A stretch of DNA of 64,000 bases from Frigoribacterium sp. PhB24. GTDB taxonomy: Bacteria > Actinomycetota > Actinomycetes > Actinomycetales > Microbacteriaceae. Numbering within the stretch: the stretch's first letter is position 1; every line of letters begins with the position of its first letter. Positions 16,928-25,122 of the stretch are shown here, in pieces. Below the pieces are notes generated by a model. The model worked only from the letters and a program-made list of their open reading frames with translations. It ran no database searches and was not told the DNA's origin. The DNA lies in the NCBI RefSeq assembly GCF_003755185.1, contig NZ_RKIC01000010.1:534935-598934 (forward strand). Reading direction: 5' to 3'. A program made the translations under genes and the position numbers.

Positions 16928-18168
16928 CAGGCGGGAAGGGATCGCGCCGCCGCCTTGATGCGGATGACACCGCTTGCCTCGTCGTCGTCGGCGACGACGA
17001 ATCGCGCCGCTTGTCGCTGGATCGCGATGTGCGATCCGTTGGACTGAGCGAGGAAGCTGTGGACGAAGTACGGCCCCCCGCCGAGCTGGACGTCGGTCAG
17101 ACGATACTCGACGGACGCCGTTCCCCGGAGGGGCTCGTGGACGAGCCCGAGCATCCTGCTGTCGGTGCCGTAGACCTGGGTTCCGAGGTTCGTCTCGATC
17201 TTGAAACCGCTGTGCCACCGGTCGAGAGAAGTGGTGTGGCTGAACTCGATGCGGACGAGGAGCGTGTCGCCGGGCTGGACCTCGGCCCCGGGCTCACGCC
17301 CCTCGACGATCACCTCGGTCTTGGTCACGGCGCCGGGATTCGCGTCCTCTTCCGGCTCGGCGGCTTCGGCTTCGGCGATGCGCCGCCCCTCGAGGATGTC
17401 GCGGAAGTTCTTGACGGCGTCGGCGGCGGACCCCTGGAACTTCACTTCGCCACGGGACAACACCACGGCCTGATCGCACAGCTCTTGCACCTGTCCGAGG
17501 GAGTGGCTCACGAGGATGATGGTGCGGCCCTGTTGCTGGAACTCTCGGATCTTGTCGAGGCACTTGCGTTGGAAGGCCTCGTCGCCGACCGCGAGCACCT
17601 CGTCGACGAGCAGGACGTCGGGATCGGTGTGGATGGCGACGGCGAAGGCGAGACGGACGTACATGCCCGACGAATAGAACTTGACCTGGGTGTCGATGAA
17701 GTCGCCGATTCCCGAGAACGTCAGGATGTCGTCGAACTTGTCCTCGGTCTCCGCCTGTGACAGGCCGAGGATCGAGGCGTTCAGGAAGACGTTCTCCCGT
17801 CCGGTGAGGTCGGGGTGGAAGCCCGCGCCCAGCTCGAGCAGGGCCGCCAGCCGGCCCCTTCGGGTGATGGTGCCCTTCGTGGGCTCGATGATCCCGCCGA
17901 TGGCTTTCAGCAACGTGCTCTTGCCGGAGCCGTTGGGGCCGAGGAGACCGATCGTGGAACCGGCAGGGATGTCGAGCGAGACGTCTTTGAGGGCCCAGAA
18001 CTCTTCGCTGTGTCGACGTCCGGCTCGACCGAGTGTCACCAGACGCTCCTTGAGCGAGTTGTCCTTCCTGATGACGAACTTCTTGGACACGTTCGAGATC
18101 GACACGACGGTCGGTCGGGTGTCCGTGCCGTCGAGTCGGCCCGGGGCGTTGTCTTGCGTGATGCTCAT
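16927..18168 (-). CDS. wzt: Wzt-type ABC transporter ATP-binding protein with C-terminal carbohydrate-binding domain
   Basis: 413 residues. It drives export of a finished, lipid-linked polysaccharide. Walker A GPNGSGKST is at 77-85, the Wzt-type signature KFYSSGMYVRLAF at about 173-185, Walker B VLLVDE at 185-190, and the switch His in LVSHSLGQV. A Glu-rich linker near 265-280 leads to a beta-rich domain (about 285-413) of the Wzt_C type, which in other systems binds the modified end of the polymer and sets export specificity. It follows wzm after 19 bases and overlaps the GT4 gene. Confidence 0.94.
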   Translation of the reverse strand: MSITQDNAPGRLDGTDTRPTVVSISNVSKKFVIRKDNSLKERLVTLGRAGRRHSEEFWALKDVSLDIPAGSTIGLLGPNGSGKSTLLKAIGGIIEPTKGTITRRGRLAALLELGAGFHPDLTGRENVFLNASILGLSQAETEDKFDDILTFSGIGDFIDTQVKFYSSGMYVRLAFAVAIHTDPDVLLVDEVLAVGDEAFQRKCLDKIREFQQQGRTIILVSHSLGQVQELCDQAVVLSRGEVKFQGSAADAVKNFRDILEGRRIAEAEAAEPEEDANPGAVTKTEVIVEGREPGAEVQPGDTLLVRIEFSHTTSLDRWHSGFKIETNLGTQVYGTDSRMLGLVHEPLRGTASVEYRLTDVQLGGGPYFVHSFLAQSNGSHIAIQRQAARFVVADDDEASGVIRIKAAARSLPA

Positions 18169-18187
18169 GGTGTGGCGTCCTGTGTCT

Positions 18188-19114
18188 CTAGAGTTCCTGG
18201 GCGAAGTTGCCCTGCAACCTCGCGAAGACGCGGTGGAAGGCGTAGACGAGCACGAGTCCGATGAGCATCGCGACGCCCATGCGGAGCAGGAGCTCGTCGG
18301 GGTACGGGGTGTCGGCGCCGCCGATCCAGAAGGCGCGGTGGAAGCCGAGGACGGCGAGCGTGATCGGGTTGTCGGTGTAGAGCTGAAGCAACCAGCCGTG
18401 GCTGGCGGCCAGGCGGTCGGACACCATGCTCCAGGAGTAGACGATGGGGGACGCCCACATGGCCAGCATCAGCAGGACTTCGACGAGGTACTGCATGTCT
18501 CGCAGGTACACGTTGAGCGCGGCGAGCAAGAGGCCGAAGGCCATGCCGTAGATCAGGACGAGCACGACGGACGGGAAGAAGTAGAGGATGTCCCAGTGCC
18601 AAGGGATGGCCCCGGTCACGATGGTCGCACCGACCAGGACGACGAGCTGGATGCCGAAGTTGAACAGTGCCGAGCCGATGCTCGCGAGCGGGTAGATCTC
18701 GCGTGGCGTGTAGACCTTCTTGATCAGGCCGCCGTTGCTGACGATGGACGACGTCGACCCCGCGATCATCTCGCTGAACAGACCGTAGATCGTGAGGCCC
18801 GAGAAGATGTAGACCGCGAACTCGGGGATGCTCCGCGCGGCACCGAGGATCTGCCCCATCACGAAGTAGTAGATGATCAGCTGGGTGATCGGACGGATGA
18901 GCGTCCAGACGAAGCCGAGCGCACTGTCTTTGTACCGTGACTTCAGGTCGCGGCGGATCAGGAGATCGAGCAGCTGGCGATGGGCGAAGATCTCACGGAC
19001 GATGCCGAAGGTGCCGCCGAAGACCTTGGAAGGCTGCCCGGCCACCACCATGGGTTCACGGTCGAGTCGAGCGAACCTCTCGCCGGGGGTCGTGCTGGGT
19101 GTGGTCGTTGCCAT
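18188..19114 (-). CDS. wzm: Wzm-type ABC-2 polysaccharide export permease
   Basis: 308 residues with about six TM segments. The N-terminal amphipathic stretch LLDLLIRRDLKSRYKDSALG is followed by FVWTLIRPITQLIIYYFVMG, both hallmarks of Wzm/TagG/RfbA permeases. With Wzt it forms a 2+2 exporter of undecaprenyl-PP-linked polymer. It is the first gene of a wzm-wzt-GT4 unit, and a TAGAGT -10 box lies 34 bases upstream of its ATG. Confidence 0.93.
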   Translation of the reverse strand: MATTTPSTTPGERFARLDREPMVVAGQPSKVFGGTFGIVREIFAHRQLLDLLIRRDLKSRYKDSALGFVWTLIRPITQLIIYYFVMGQILGAARSIPEFAVYIFSGLTIYGLFSEMIAGSTSSIVSNGGLIKKVYTPREIYPLASIGSALFNFGIQLVVLVGATIVTGAIPWHWDILYFFPSVVLVLIYGMAFGLLLAALNVYLRDMQYLVEVLLMLAMWASPIVYSWSMVSDRLAASHGWLLQLYTDNPITLAVLGFHRAFWIGGADTPYPDELLLRMGVAMLIGLVLVYAFHRVFARLQGNFAQEL

Positions 19115-19147
19115 GGGTCGAGACCCCTTCTACGTCAGAACTGAAGC

Positions 19148-19153
19148 ACTCTA
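19148..19153 (-). promoter_or_regulatory. Putative -10 box for the wzm-wzt-GT4 unit
   Basis: TAGAGT on the minus strand in the 78-base gap between wzm and the large glycosyltransferase gene; the leader would be about 27 bases and contains an AGAAGGGG-like ribosome-binding site. Confidence 0.4.
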
Positions 19154-19192
19154 CCCCGCCGCGTGTGGACACCCGGCGGGGCACGGAACGGA

Positions 19193-21748
19193 TCACAGGC
19201 CGTTTTTGCTCGCCCGTACGGTCGCCAGACGGTTGCGCACCTTGCTGCGGAGCACCTCGATGCCTCCACCGTCCGTGACGTAGTGCTTCGCGAGCGCGAG
19301 ATCCCGACCGAGGCCGTGCCGTCGGTTGGCGATCTCGTGGAACTTCTCCTCGCTGCTCTTGGCGACCTTGCCCTTCATGGTCTTGATGCGGGTGACGGGG
19401 GTGCTGTCGAGCGCCCGGTCGGGGGCGACGTGCGGGTCGCGGCAGAACTCGACCAGGGGAGCGAGAGCCTTCTCCCAGGTGAAGTCCTCACGCACCCGGG
19501 CCACCGACGCGCGAGCCGCGGCGGCGGCCTCGTCGTCGTAGAGGACGAGCTCGAGCGCGTCGGCGAGGGCCTCGACGTCGCGCTCGGGGACGGCGACGCC
19601 CATGCCCTCGGCCCCCACGAGGTCACCGAAGCTGTCGCCGCGGGTCGTGACGATCGGCAGGTTGGCCCACATGTAGTCGAGGATGCGCGTGCGGAACGAG
19701 AAAGTCGTCTCGATGTGGTCGTAGTGGGTGCTGACGCCGGCGTCCGCCTCGAGGAGATAGTTCGCCCGGTCGTCGAGGGCGACCCACTGCTCGTTGAAGA
19801 AGACGTTCTTGCCGGCCACGCCGAGCTCTGCGGCCAGCTGCCGGGTCTTCGCGACGATGGCCATCTCGGGCACGTCGGGGTTGGGGTGGGCCACGCCGAG
19901 GAAGAACAGCCTCACGTCGGGTCGGGTCTCGGCGAGACGGGCGACGGCACGGATGAGGGTCATCGTGTCGAACCAGTTATAGATGCCACCGCCCCAGATG
20001 ACCACCTTGTCGTCGTCCGAGATACCCGGGACGACCCCGCGGATGGCCTTGCGGACGTGCTGGGGTGGCGCGCTGTCCATGCCGAAGGGGGCGATCGCGA
20101 TGAGCTTCTCGAGGTTCTCGTCGGCGGCGTAGTTCTCGGGGTTGATCCGACCGAGGCCGGCGAGCTGCCCGAGCCAGAACAGCCGTTGGCGCTCGGAGGC
20201 GCAGAGGAAGAAGTCGGCTCGGAGCAACTGCTCGTTGAGGACGTCCGTCGCGGAGGCGACCTGGTTCTTCCACTGGGCGAGGCCCCACTCGCGACCCTGC
20301 TCGAGTTGCTCGAGGTGCATGGGGTCGTACAGGTCGGCGACCATGATCTTCTGCGACTTCTTCAAGGTCGTGAAGTGGTGCAGGGCGTGACCCTGGAACA
20401 CGATGACGTCGGCCCACTCTTCGTGCTGCTTCATCTCGTGTTCGTTCTGCAGCCGGACCCGCGTCACCTCGAAGGCGTCGGAGCGGCGATTGGCCACGTT
20501 CCAGGTGATGAGACGGACGTCGCTGTGCTCCGAGAGCGCCTCGCTGATCTTCCAGGCCCGCATCGCGGGGCCGGCCATCTTGTCGCCGATGGCGTCACCC
20601 GTGATGACGAGCACCTTCGAACGCTCGGTGTGCTCGCGGATGTCGAAGGCGTCGACGATCGACCGGAAGCCCTCGAGGTAGTAGGGGTCACCGAACAGGG
20701 GCTTGAAGATGTCGCCGAAGAGGCGGAAGACGTCCGCGTCGGTCTTCGTGCGTCGGGCCTGCAGGTCGTCCCTGGTCGTCTGGAGGTCGGGCAGCTCTTT
20801 GACGAACTGGTCGAGCGCGAAGAGGCCGGCCACGGTGTCTTTCGAGACCGGGGTCTCGGGGTCGAATTCGTCGTCGGCCCCGACGAAGCGACGGATGTCG
20901 AACATCTCGGAGTCGAGCCCGCTCTTGGCCACGGCCCGGCGGGCCAACAGCGCGAGCGCGCCGGGCAGGAACTTCGAGAGGCTCTCGTCGGAGAGGTTCT
21001 TGAAGAGCAGCATCAGGGCGTTGCGCTCGAGGAGGTACATCTCGCGGTACTCGCCGAAGCTCTTCATCGAGCCGTGGTGCTTGTGGTAGACGATCGACTC
21101 GGGCGCGAACCGCACGCGGTAGCCGAGGATGTTGAGGCGCCAGCCGAGGTCGACGTCGTCGTAGAACATGAAGAGGCGCTCGTCGAAGCCGCCGACCTCG
21201 TCGAAGACCGACTTCCGGACGAACAACGCCGATCCCGTGCCGAAGAGGAGGTCCTTCGGCGTTCCGAAGGACCCGTCGTCGATCTCGGTGACGCGGTCCT
21301 TGTAGCCCATGCCGAACCAGGTGAGGCTGCCCTGGACGAAGTCGATGGCCCGTCCGTCCCAGTCGAGGACCTTGCTGCCGACGGCAGCCACCCGCGGGCT
21401 CACGTTGAACTGTTCGAGCGCCTTCGAGATCCACTGCGGTCCGGGCTTGGCGTCGTTGTTCAGGAACGCGACGTACTCGCCCTTGGCGCGGGACGCGCCG
21501 AGGTTGCTGCCGCCGGTGAACCCGAGGTTCTCCTTGGACAGGACGATCGTCACGTTCGATTGTCCGCCCAGCGCGGCCTTGAGGCGCTCGGGGCTGTCGT
21601 CACCCGAGCCGTTCTCGACGACGATGATCTCGAGCTGGGCGCTCGGCCACTCGACGTCGTTGAGGCGGGCCACGCACTCGAGCGTGTCGTCGGTTCCTCT
21701 GAAGTTGACGATGACGACCGAGACGACACTGGACGAAGAAACTGGCAA
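19193..21748 (-). CDS. Bifunctional glycosyltransferase: N-terminal GT2 fused to C-terminal GT-B (GT4-like)
   Basis: 851 residues. Residues about 8-270 are a GT2 domain: VSVVIVNFRGTDDTLECVAR, VVENGSGDDSPERL, NLGFTGGSNLG, YVAFLNNDAKPG and RLFMFYDDVDLGWRLN. A helical linker (270-385) leads to a second Rossmann pair starting SKVLVITGDAIGDKMAGPAM. It continues with VVIWGGGIYNWFDTMTLI and a late VSTHYDHIETTFSFRTRILD, typical of GT-B enzymes. Two activities in one chain may add two sugars in sequence or polymerise a disaccharide. A basic C-terminal tail may touch the membrane. There is no TM segment. Both domains look intact. Confidence 0.85.
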   Translation of the reverse strand: MPVSSSSVVSVVIVNFRGTDDTLECVARLNDVEWPSAQLEIIVVENGSGDDSPERLKAALGGQSNVTIVLSKENLGFTGGSNLGASRAKGEYVAFLNNDAKPGPQWISKALEQFNVSPRVAAVGSKVLDWDGRAIDFVQGSLTWFGMGYKDRVTEIDDGSFGTPKDLLFGTGSALFVRKSVFDEVGGFDERLFMFYDDVDLGWRLNILGYRVRFAPESIVYHKHHGSMKSFGEYREMYLLERNALMLLFKNLSDESLSKFLPGALALLARRAVAKSGLDSEMFDIRRFVGADDEFDPETPVSKDTVAGLFALDQFVKELPDLQTTRDDLQARRTKTDADVFRLFGDIFKPLFGDPYYLEGFRSIVDAFDIREHTERSKVLVITGDAIGDKMAGPAMRAWKISEALSEHSDVRLITWNVANRRSDAFEVTRVRLQNEHEMKQHEEWADVIVFQGHALHHFTTLKKSQKIMVADLYDPMHLEQLEQGREWGLAQWKNQVASATDVLNEQLLRADFFLCASERQRLFWLGQLAGLGRINPENYAADENLEKLIAIAPFGMDSAPPQHVRKAIRGVVPGISDDDKVVIWGGGIYNWFDTMTLIRAVARLAETRPDVRLFFLGVAHPNPDVPEMAIVAKTRQLAAELGVAGKNVFFNEQWVALDDRANYLLEADAGVSTHYDHIETTFSFRTRILDYMWANLPIVTTRGDSFGDLVGAEGMGVAVPERDVEALADALELVLYDDEAAAAARASVARVREDFTWEKALAPLVEFCRDPHVAPDRALDSTPVTRIKTMKGKVAKSSEEKFHEIANRRHGLGRDLALAKHYVTDGGGIEVLRSKVRNRLATVRASKNGL

Positions 21749-21803
21749 GACACGGACTCCAAGACGTCGGAAACACGGGGGCGAGCCCTCTCCGGGCGAT
21801 CCA

Positions 21804-21809
21804 ACTATA
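21804..21809 (-). promoter_or_regulatory. Putative -10 box for the GT2-GT4 fusion gene
   Basis: TATAGT, a perfect TANNNT match in an otherwise GC-rich gap, read leftward with about a 50-base leader. It lies 35 bases from the box of the divergent gene. Confidence 0.45.
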
Positions 21810-21843
21810 GCCGCGGCGTTCCGGGGCAGGATCGTGAGACTGC

Positions 21844-21849
21844 TTAGAT
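21844..21849 (+). promoter_or_regulatory. Putative -10 box of a leaderless GT2 promoter
   Basis: TTAGAT is placed so that transcription would start near 21856. This favours the ATG at 21856 over the GTG at 21853 as a leaderless start; no ribosome-binding site is visible. Confidence 0.4.
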
Positions 21850-21855
21850 GGCGTG

Positions 21856-22884
21856 ATGGATGCCTCCGTCGTCGTCGTCAACTGGCGACGTCCCGACCTG
21901 ACCGCCGCGTGCCTCCGGAGCCTGCTCGCTCAGCGGACCACGAGGTCGTACGAGATCGTCCTCGTCGAGAACGAGGCGGACCAGGGCGCGGGTCGGCGCT
22001 GGCACGAGGAGTTCCCCTCGGTGGCCGTCGTCGAGGTCGCTCACAACGCGGGCTTCGCCGGAGGGGTCAACCGGGGGCTGCGGGCCGCCGACGGTGAGGT
22101 CGTCGTCCTCGTCAACAACGACGCGACGGTGGACGAGGACTTCCTCGAGACCGGACTGGCCTGTCTCGAACGAGGAGGCGCGGGTCTGGCCGGCGTCGCC
22201 GCCCGCGTCCAGCTCGAAGGCCGGTTCGTCCGGGCCACGGGCGCCCCGTCGGAGGACGACGCCGTCGCCGTCGACGGCACCCGCTGGCGTCGGGCCCCCG
22301 GCGGCGGCGTCGAACTCGTGAACGGCACGGGGACCCTCCTGACGAGGGATGGGAACGGCCAGGACCGCGACTGGCTCCGTCCGGTGGCCGAACTCGAGGA
22401 GCACGCCGACGACCCGTTCGGATTCTCGGGCGGGGCCGCATTCGTCCGGAGGGATCGCCTCGAGGCCGTCGGTGGGTTCGACGAGACGATCTTCATGTAC
22501 TACGAGGACCTCGACCTCTGCTGGCGTCTGCGCCTGGCGGGGGACCGTATCGGTTACGCCGGAGGGGCCCGCGTGACCCACCGGCACGGTGGCAGCTCGT
22601 CCAGTTCGAGCGTGCTGGTGCGCGAACAGAGCATGCGCAACAGGCTCGTGGTCGTGGCGGCCAACGGCAGCAGGCGCATGCTCGTCCGGGTCGTGGGACG
22701 GACGGCAGGGCGGTTCGTCCGTGACGCCGTCCGACCGGCTCGGGCGCACCTCCCGCTCTCGGCGTGGCGGCGCATCGCTCGGTGGCTGCCCCGTGCGCTG
22801 TGGGCGTCCGCCCGTCGACGCAGGGCGAGTGGTGTGTCCGAGCGGGAGCGCAGGACGCTCGAAGCGGCTTTCCTCTCTCGGTAG
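21856..22884 (+). CDS. GT2-family glycosyltransferase
   Basis: 342 residues from ATG 21856 (GTG at 21853 adds one residue). DASVVVVNWRRPDLTAACLR opens the GT-A domain, then VLVENEADQGAG, HNAGFAGGVNRGL, VVLVNNDATVDE (metal site), FSGGAAFVRRDRLEAVGG and FMYYEDLDLCWRLRLAG (catalytic ED). It is WbbL/rhamnosyltransferase-like, close in layout to the gene at 8895-9764 and to the N-half of its divergent neighbour. The C-terminal 80 residues are strongly basic. A perfect copy of the 13-base element lies inside at 22173-22185, encoding part of ERGGAGL. Confidence 0.85.
   Translation: MDASVVVVNWRRPDLTAACLRSLLAQRTTRSYEIVLVENEADQGAGRRWHEEFPSVAVVEVAHNAGFAGGVNRGLRAADGEVVVLVNNDATVDEDFLETGLACLERGGAGLAGVAARVQLEGRFVRATGAPSEDDAVAVDGTRWRRAPGGGVELVNGTGTLLTRDGNGQDRDWLRPVAELEEHADDPFGFSGGAAFVRRDRLEAVGGFDETIFMYYEDLDLCWRLRLAGDRIGYAGGARVTHRHGGSSSSSSVLVREQSMRNRLVVVAANGSRRMLVRVVGRTAGRFVRDAVRPARAHLPLSAWRRIARWLPRALWASARRRRASGVSERERRTLEAAFLSR
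22173..22185 (+). repeat. 13-base element AGGAGGCGCGGGT (inside a coding region)
   Basis: Perfect copy in the GT2 gene at 21856-22884. It is the only perfect copy in the first 30 kb, and as it lies within a conserved-looking coding stretch it may be chance. Confidence 0.4.
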
Positions 22885-22971
22885 CCTCGACCCGACCCGC
22901 GAGTGGCGTCAGGTCCGAGCGCGGCCCGACCGGGGGGTGCCGGGATGCCTCGTGCCGGTCCTGCACCGCGT

Positions 22972-22977
22972 TAGTCT
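22972..22977 (+). promoter_or_regulatory. Putative -10 box for the secreted repeat-protein operon
   Basis: TAGTCT, giving a leader of about 70 bases to the GTG at 23056, which has an AGGAG ribosome-binding site at 23046-23050. The 171-base gap 22885-23055 holds nothing else recognisable. Confidence 0.4.
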
Positions 22978-23055
22978 GTCCCGACGCGGGTGCGGCCCTT
23001 CGACGGGCAAGGCTGTCGACCCACCACGTCCTCGCACCCGGCTCCAGGAGGCCCC

Positions 23056-25122
23056 GTGACCCGCTCACCGTTCTCGACCGCGGCCGTACTCGCCGTGGTG
23101 ACGACCCTCCTCGTCGGGTTGGTCTCATTCTTCCCCGGCACACCGGCCGTGGCCGTCTCCGGGGCCGACTTCGACGCCGGCAACATCATCAGCGACGAGG
23201 TCTACTACAACGCCTCGGCCATGACGGAGAACCAGGTCCAGACGTTCCTCGACCAGAAGGTCGGCGCCTGCTCGAACGGCGCCTGTCTCAACGTCAAGAA
23301 GGTAGACACCGCCTCCCGCCCCGCCGACGCGGTGTGCCGGTCGTACCAGGGAGCCGGGCAGGAGCCCGTGTCCCGCGTCATCGTCAAGGTCTCCCAGGCG
23401 TGTGGGATCAATCCTCAGGTGCTGCTCGTGACCCTGCAGAAAGAGCAGAGCCTCGTCGAGGGGACGACGGCGCGGGCACCGTCCGCCGCCCGCTTGGACC
23501 GTGCCACGGGCTACGCGTGTCCCGACACCGCGCAGGGCGGCTGCGACCCGTCCTTCGCCGGCGTCTACAACCAGCTCTACAAGTCGGCTTGGCAGTTCAA
23601 GCGGTACTCGAACCCGGCCGGGACGTCGGCCTACTTCACCTGGTTCGCGCCGGGCAAGACCGTGGACATCCAGTACAACCCCAACGTCAGCTGCGGGACC
23701 AAGCGCGTGACGATCGCCAACCAGGCCACCGCAGCCCTCTACTACTACACGCCCTACACCCCGAACGCCGCCGCACTGTCCACGCTGAACGGTGCCGGGG
23801 ATTCGTGCTCCGCCTACGGCAACCGCAACTTCTGGGTCTACTTCACGACCTGGTTCGGGTCGACGAAGCCCGTCGGCCAGACGGTCGGGAACGTGGACGT
23901 GGCGACGGGTGGCTTCGGCTCCGTCACGGTCTCCGGATGGGCCCTCGACAAGACCACCAGCACCTCGATCCCCGTCCACGTCTACGTCGGCGACAAGGGG
24001 AGCGCCGTCACCGCGTCGTCGTCGCGTCCGGACGTCGCGAGGCACTATCCCGCGGCCGGGCCGCTGCACGGGTTCTCGACGACCGTCTCGGCCGCCCCAG
24101 GGTCGCACGACGTCTGCGTGTACGCCATCGGCGTGCGATCGAGTGACCTCGTGTCGTGCTCCACGGTCACCGTCCTCGATCCTTCACCCGTCGGCTCGCT
24201 CGACGTCGTCCGTTCCGGGCCGGGCGGCGTGCAGGTGGCGGGCTGGGCCCTCGACCCCGAGACGGCCGATCCCATCTCGGTGCACGTCTACGTCGGCGGT
24301 GTCGGACGTGCCGTGCGGGCCGAGGCGAGCCGACCCGACATCGCACGGGCCTACCCGGCCTCGGGCGCGGCACACGGGTTCTCGACGACCGTCTCGGCGT
24401 CGCCGGGACCGCAGCAGGTCTGCGCCTACGCCATCAACGTCGGGGCCGGCGCCACCAGGGCGCTCGGCTGTCGGACCGTCCAGGCCCTGGGGTCGGACCC
24501 CGTGGGCAGTCTCGATTCGGTGAGCGGAGGCAGCCGGTCGCTCACCGTGTCGGGTTGGACCCTCGACCCCGACTCCGCGGGGGCGATCCCCGTGCACGTC
24601 TACGTCGACGGGGTCGGACGCGCGGTGACGGCCGACCGTGCTCGTGGCGACATCGCTCGAGCGTTCCCGGCCTTCGGGTCGGGCCACGGGTTCTCGGTCC
24701 AGTTGGACGCGGCCCCCGGTGATCACCAGGTGTGTGTCTACGCGATCAACGTCGGGCCAGGGGCCACGTCGCCCCTGGGGTGCCGCACCGTGTCCGTGAC
24801 GGCCACGACGCCCGTCGGGTCGAGTGACGTCGTCCGAGGCACGGCCGGCGGAGTGCAACTCGGCGGCTGGGCGCTCCACCCCCAGGCGCCGACGGAAGTC
24901 GTCCCCGTCCACGTGTACGTCGACGGCGTCGGTACGGCGTTGCGGACCGGTCGACCACGTCCTGACGTGGCACGGGCATGGCCCGGCGCCGGCAACGACC
25001 AGGGATACGAGGCGGTCGTGGCCGCGCAGCCGGGCTCGCACGACGTCTGCGTCTACGCCATCGACACGCGCGGCGGAGCCAACGCGCTCCTCTCGTGCTC
25101 GACCGTGGTGGTGGCGCGATGA
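23056..25122 (+). CDS. Secreted protein with a lysozyme-like N-domain (tentative) and four tandem GWALD-type repeats
   Basis: 688 residues, GTG start with AGGAG 5 bases upstream. Residues 1-34 form a signal peptide (hydrophobic VLAVVTTLLVGLVSFF, likely cut after AVA). Residues 35-270 are a Cys-containing domain with VLLVTLQKEQSLVEG, a pattern like the helix carrying the catalytic Glu in lysozyme-like and glucosaminidase folds, and aromatic blocks YNQLYKSAWQFKRY and FWVYFTTWFGS. Residues 272-688 are four repeats of about 104 residues, each with VSGWALD, VHVYV, RPDVAR, HGFS and VCVYAI. Such repeats occur in secreted actinobacterial proteins and look like beta-rich wall- or glycan-binding modules. 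A role as surface hydrolase or adhesin is plausible but unproven. The stop overlaps the next gene (ATGA). Confidence 0.72.
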   Translation: MTRSPFSTAAVLAVVTTLLVGLVSFFPGTPAVAVSGADFDAGNIISDEVYYNASAMTENQVQTFLDQKVGACSNGACLNVKKVDTASRPADAVCRSYQGAGQEPVSRVIVKVSQACGINPQVLLVTLQKEQSLVEGTTARAPSAARLDRATGYACPDTAQGGCDPSFAGVYNQLYKSAWQFKRYSNPAGTSAYFTWFAPGKTVDIQYNPNVSCGTKRVTIANQATAALYYYTPYTPNAAALSTLNGAGDSCSAYGNRNFWVYFTTWFGSTKPVGQTVGNVDVATGGFGSVTVSGWALDKTTSTSIPVHVYVGDKGSAVTASSSRPDVARHYPAAGPLHGFSTTVSAAPGSHDVCVYAIGVRSSDLVSCSTVTVLDPSPVGSLDVVRSGPGGVQVAGWALDPETADPISVHVYVGGVGRAVRAEASRPDIARAYPASGAAHGFSTTVSASPGPQQVCAYAINVGAGATRALGCRTVQALGSDPVGSLDSVSGGSRSLTVSGWTLDPDSAGAIPVHVYVDGVGRAVTADRARGDIARAFPAFGSGHGFSVQLDAAPGDHQVCVYAINVGPGATSPLGCRTVSVTATTPVGSSDVVRGTAGGVQLGGWALHPQAPTEVVPVHVYVDGVGTALRTGRPRPDVARAWPGAGNDQGYEAVVAAQPGSHDVCVYAIDTRGGANALLSCSTVVVAR
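23869..25119 (+). repeat. Four tandem protein repeats of about 104 codons
   Basis: Each unit starts PVG, has GWALD or GWTLD about 20 residues later, and ends with a Cys near the border. DNA identity between units is partial, so the array is old or under selection at protein level. The fourth unit is the most divergent (GWALH instead of GWALD). Confidence 0.8.

Noticed and set aside
19163..21847. An 894-codon open frame on the plus strand opposite the GT2-GT4 gene
   Set aside because: Antisense shadow; the minus-strand protein has intact motifs of two glycosyltransferase domains.
23869..25119. Tandem repeats as a possible CRISPR or DNA-level satellite
   Set aside because: Units are about 312 bases, in frame and diverged; they are protein repeats.
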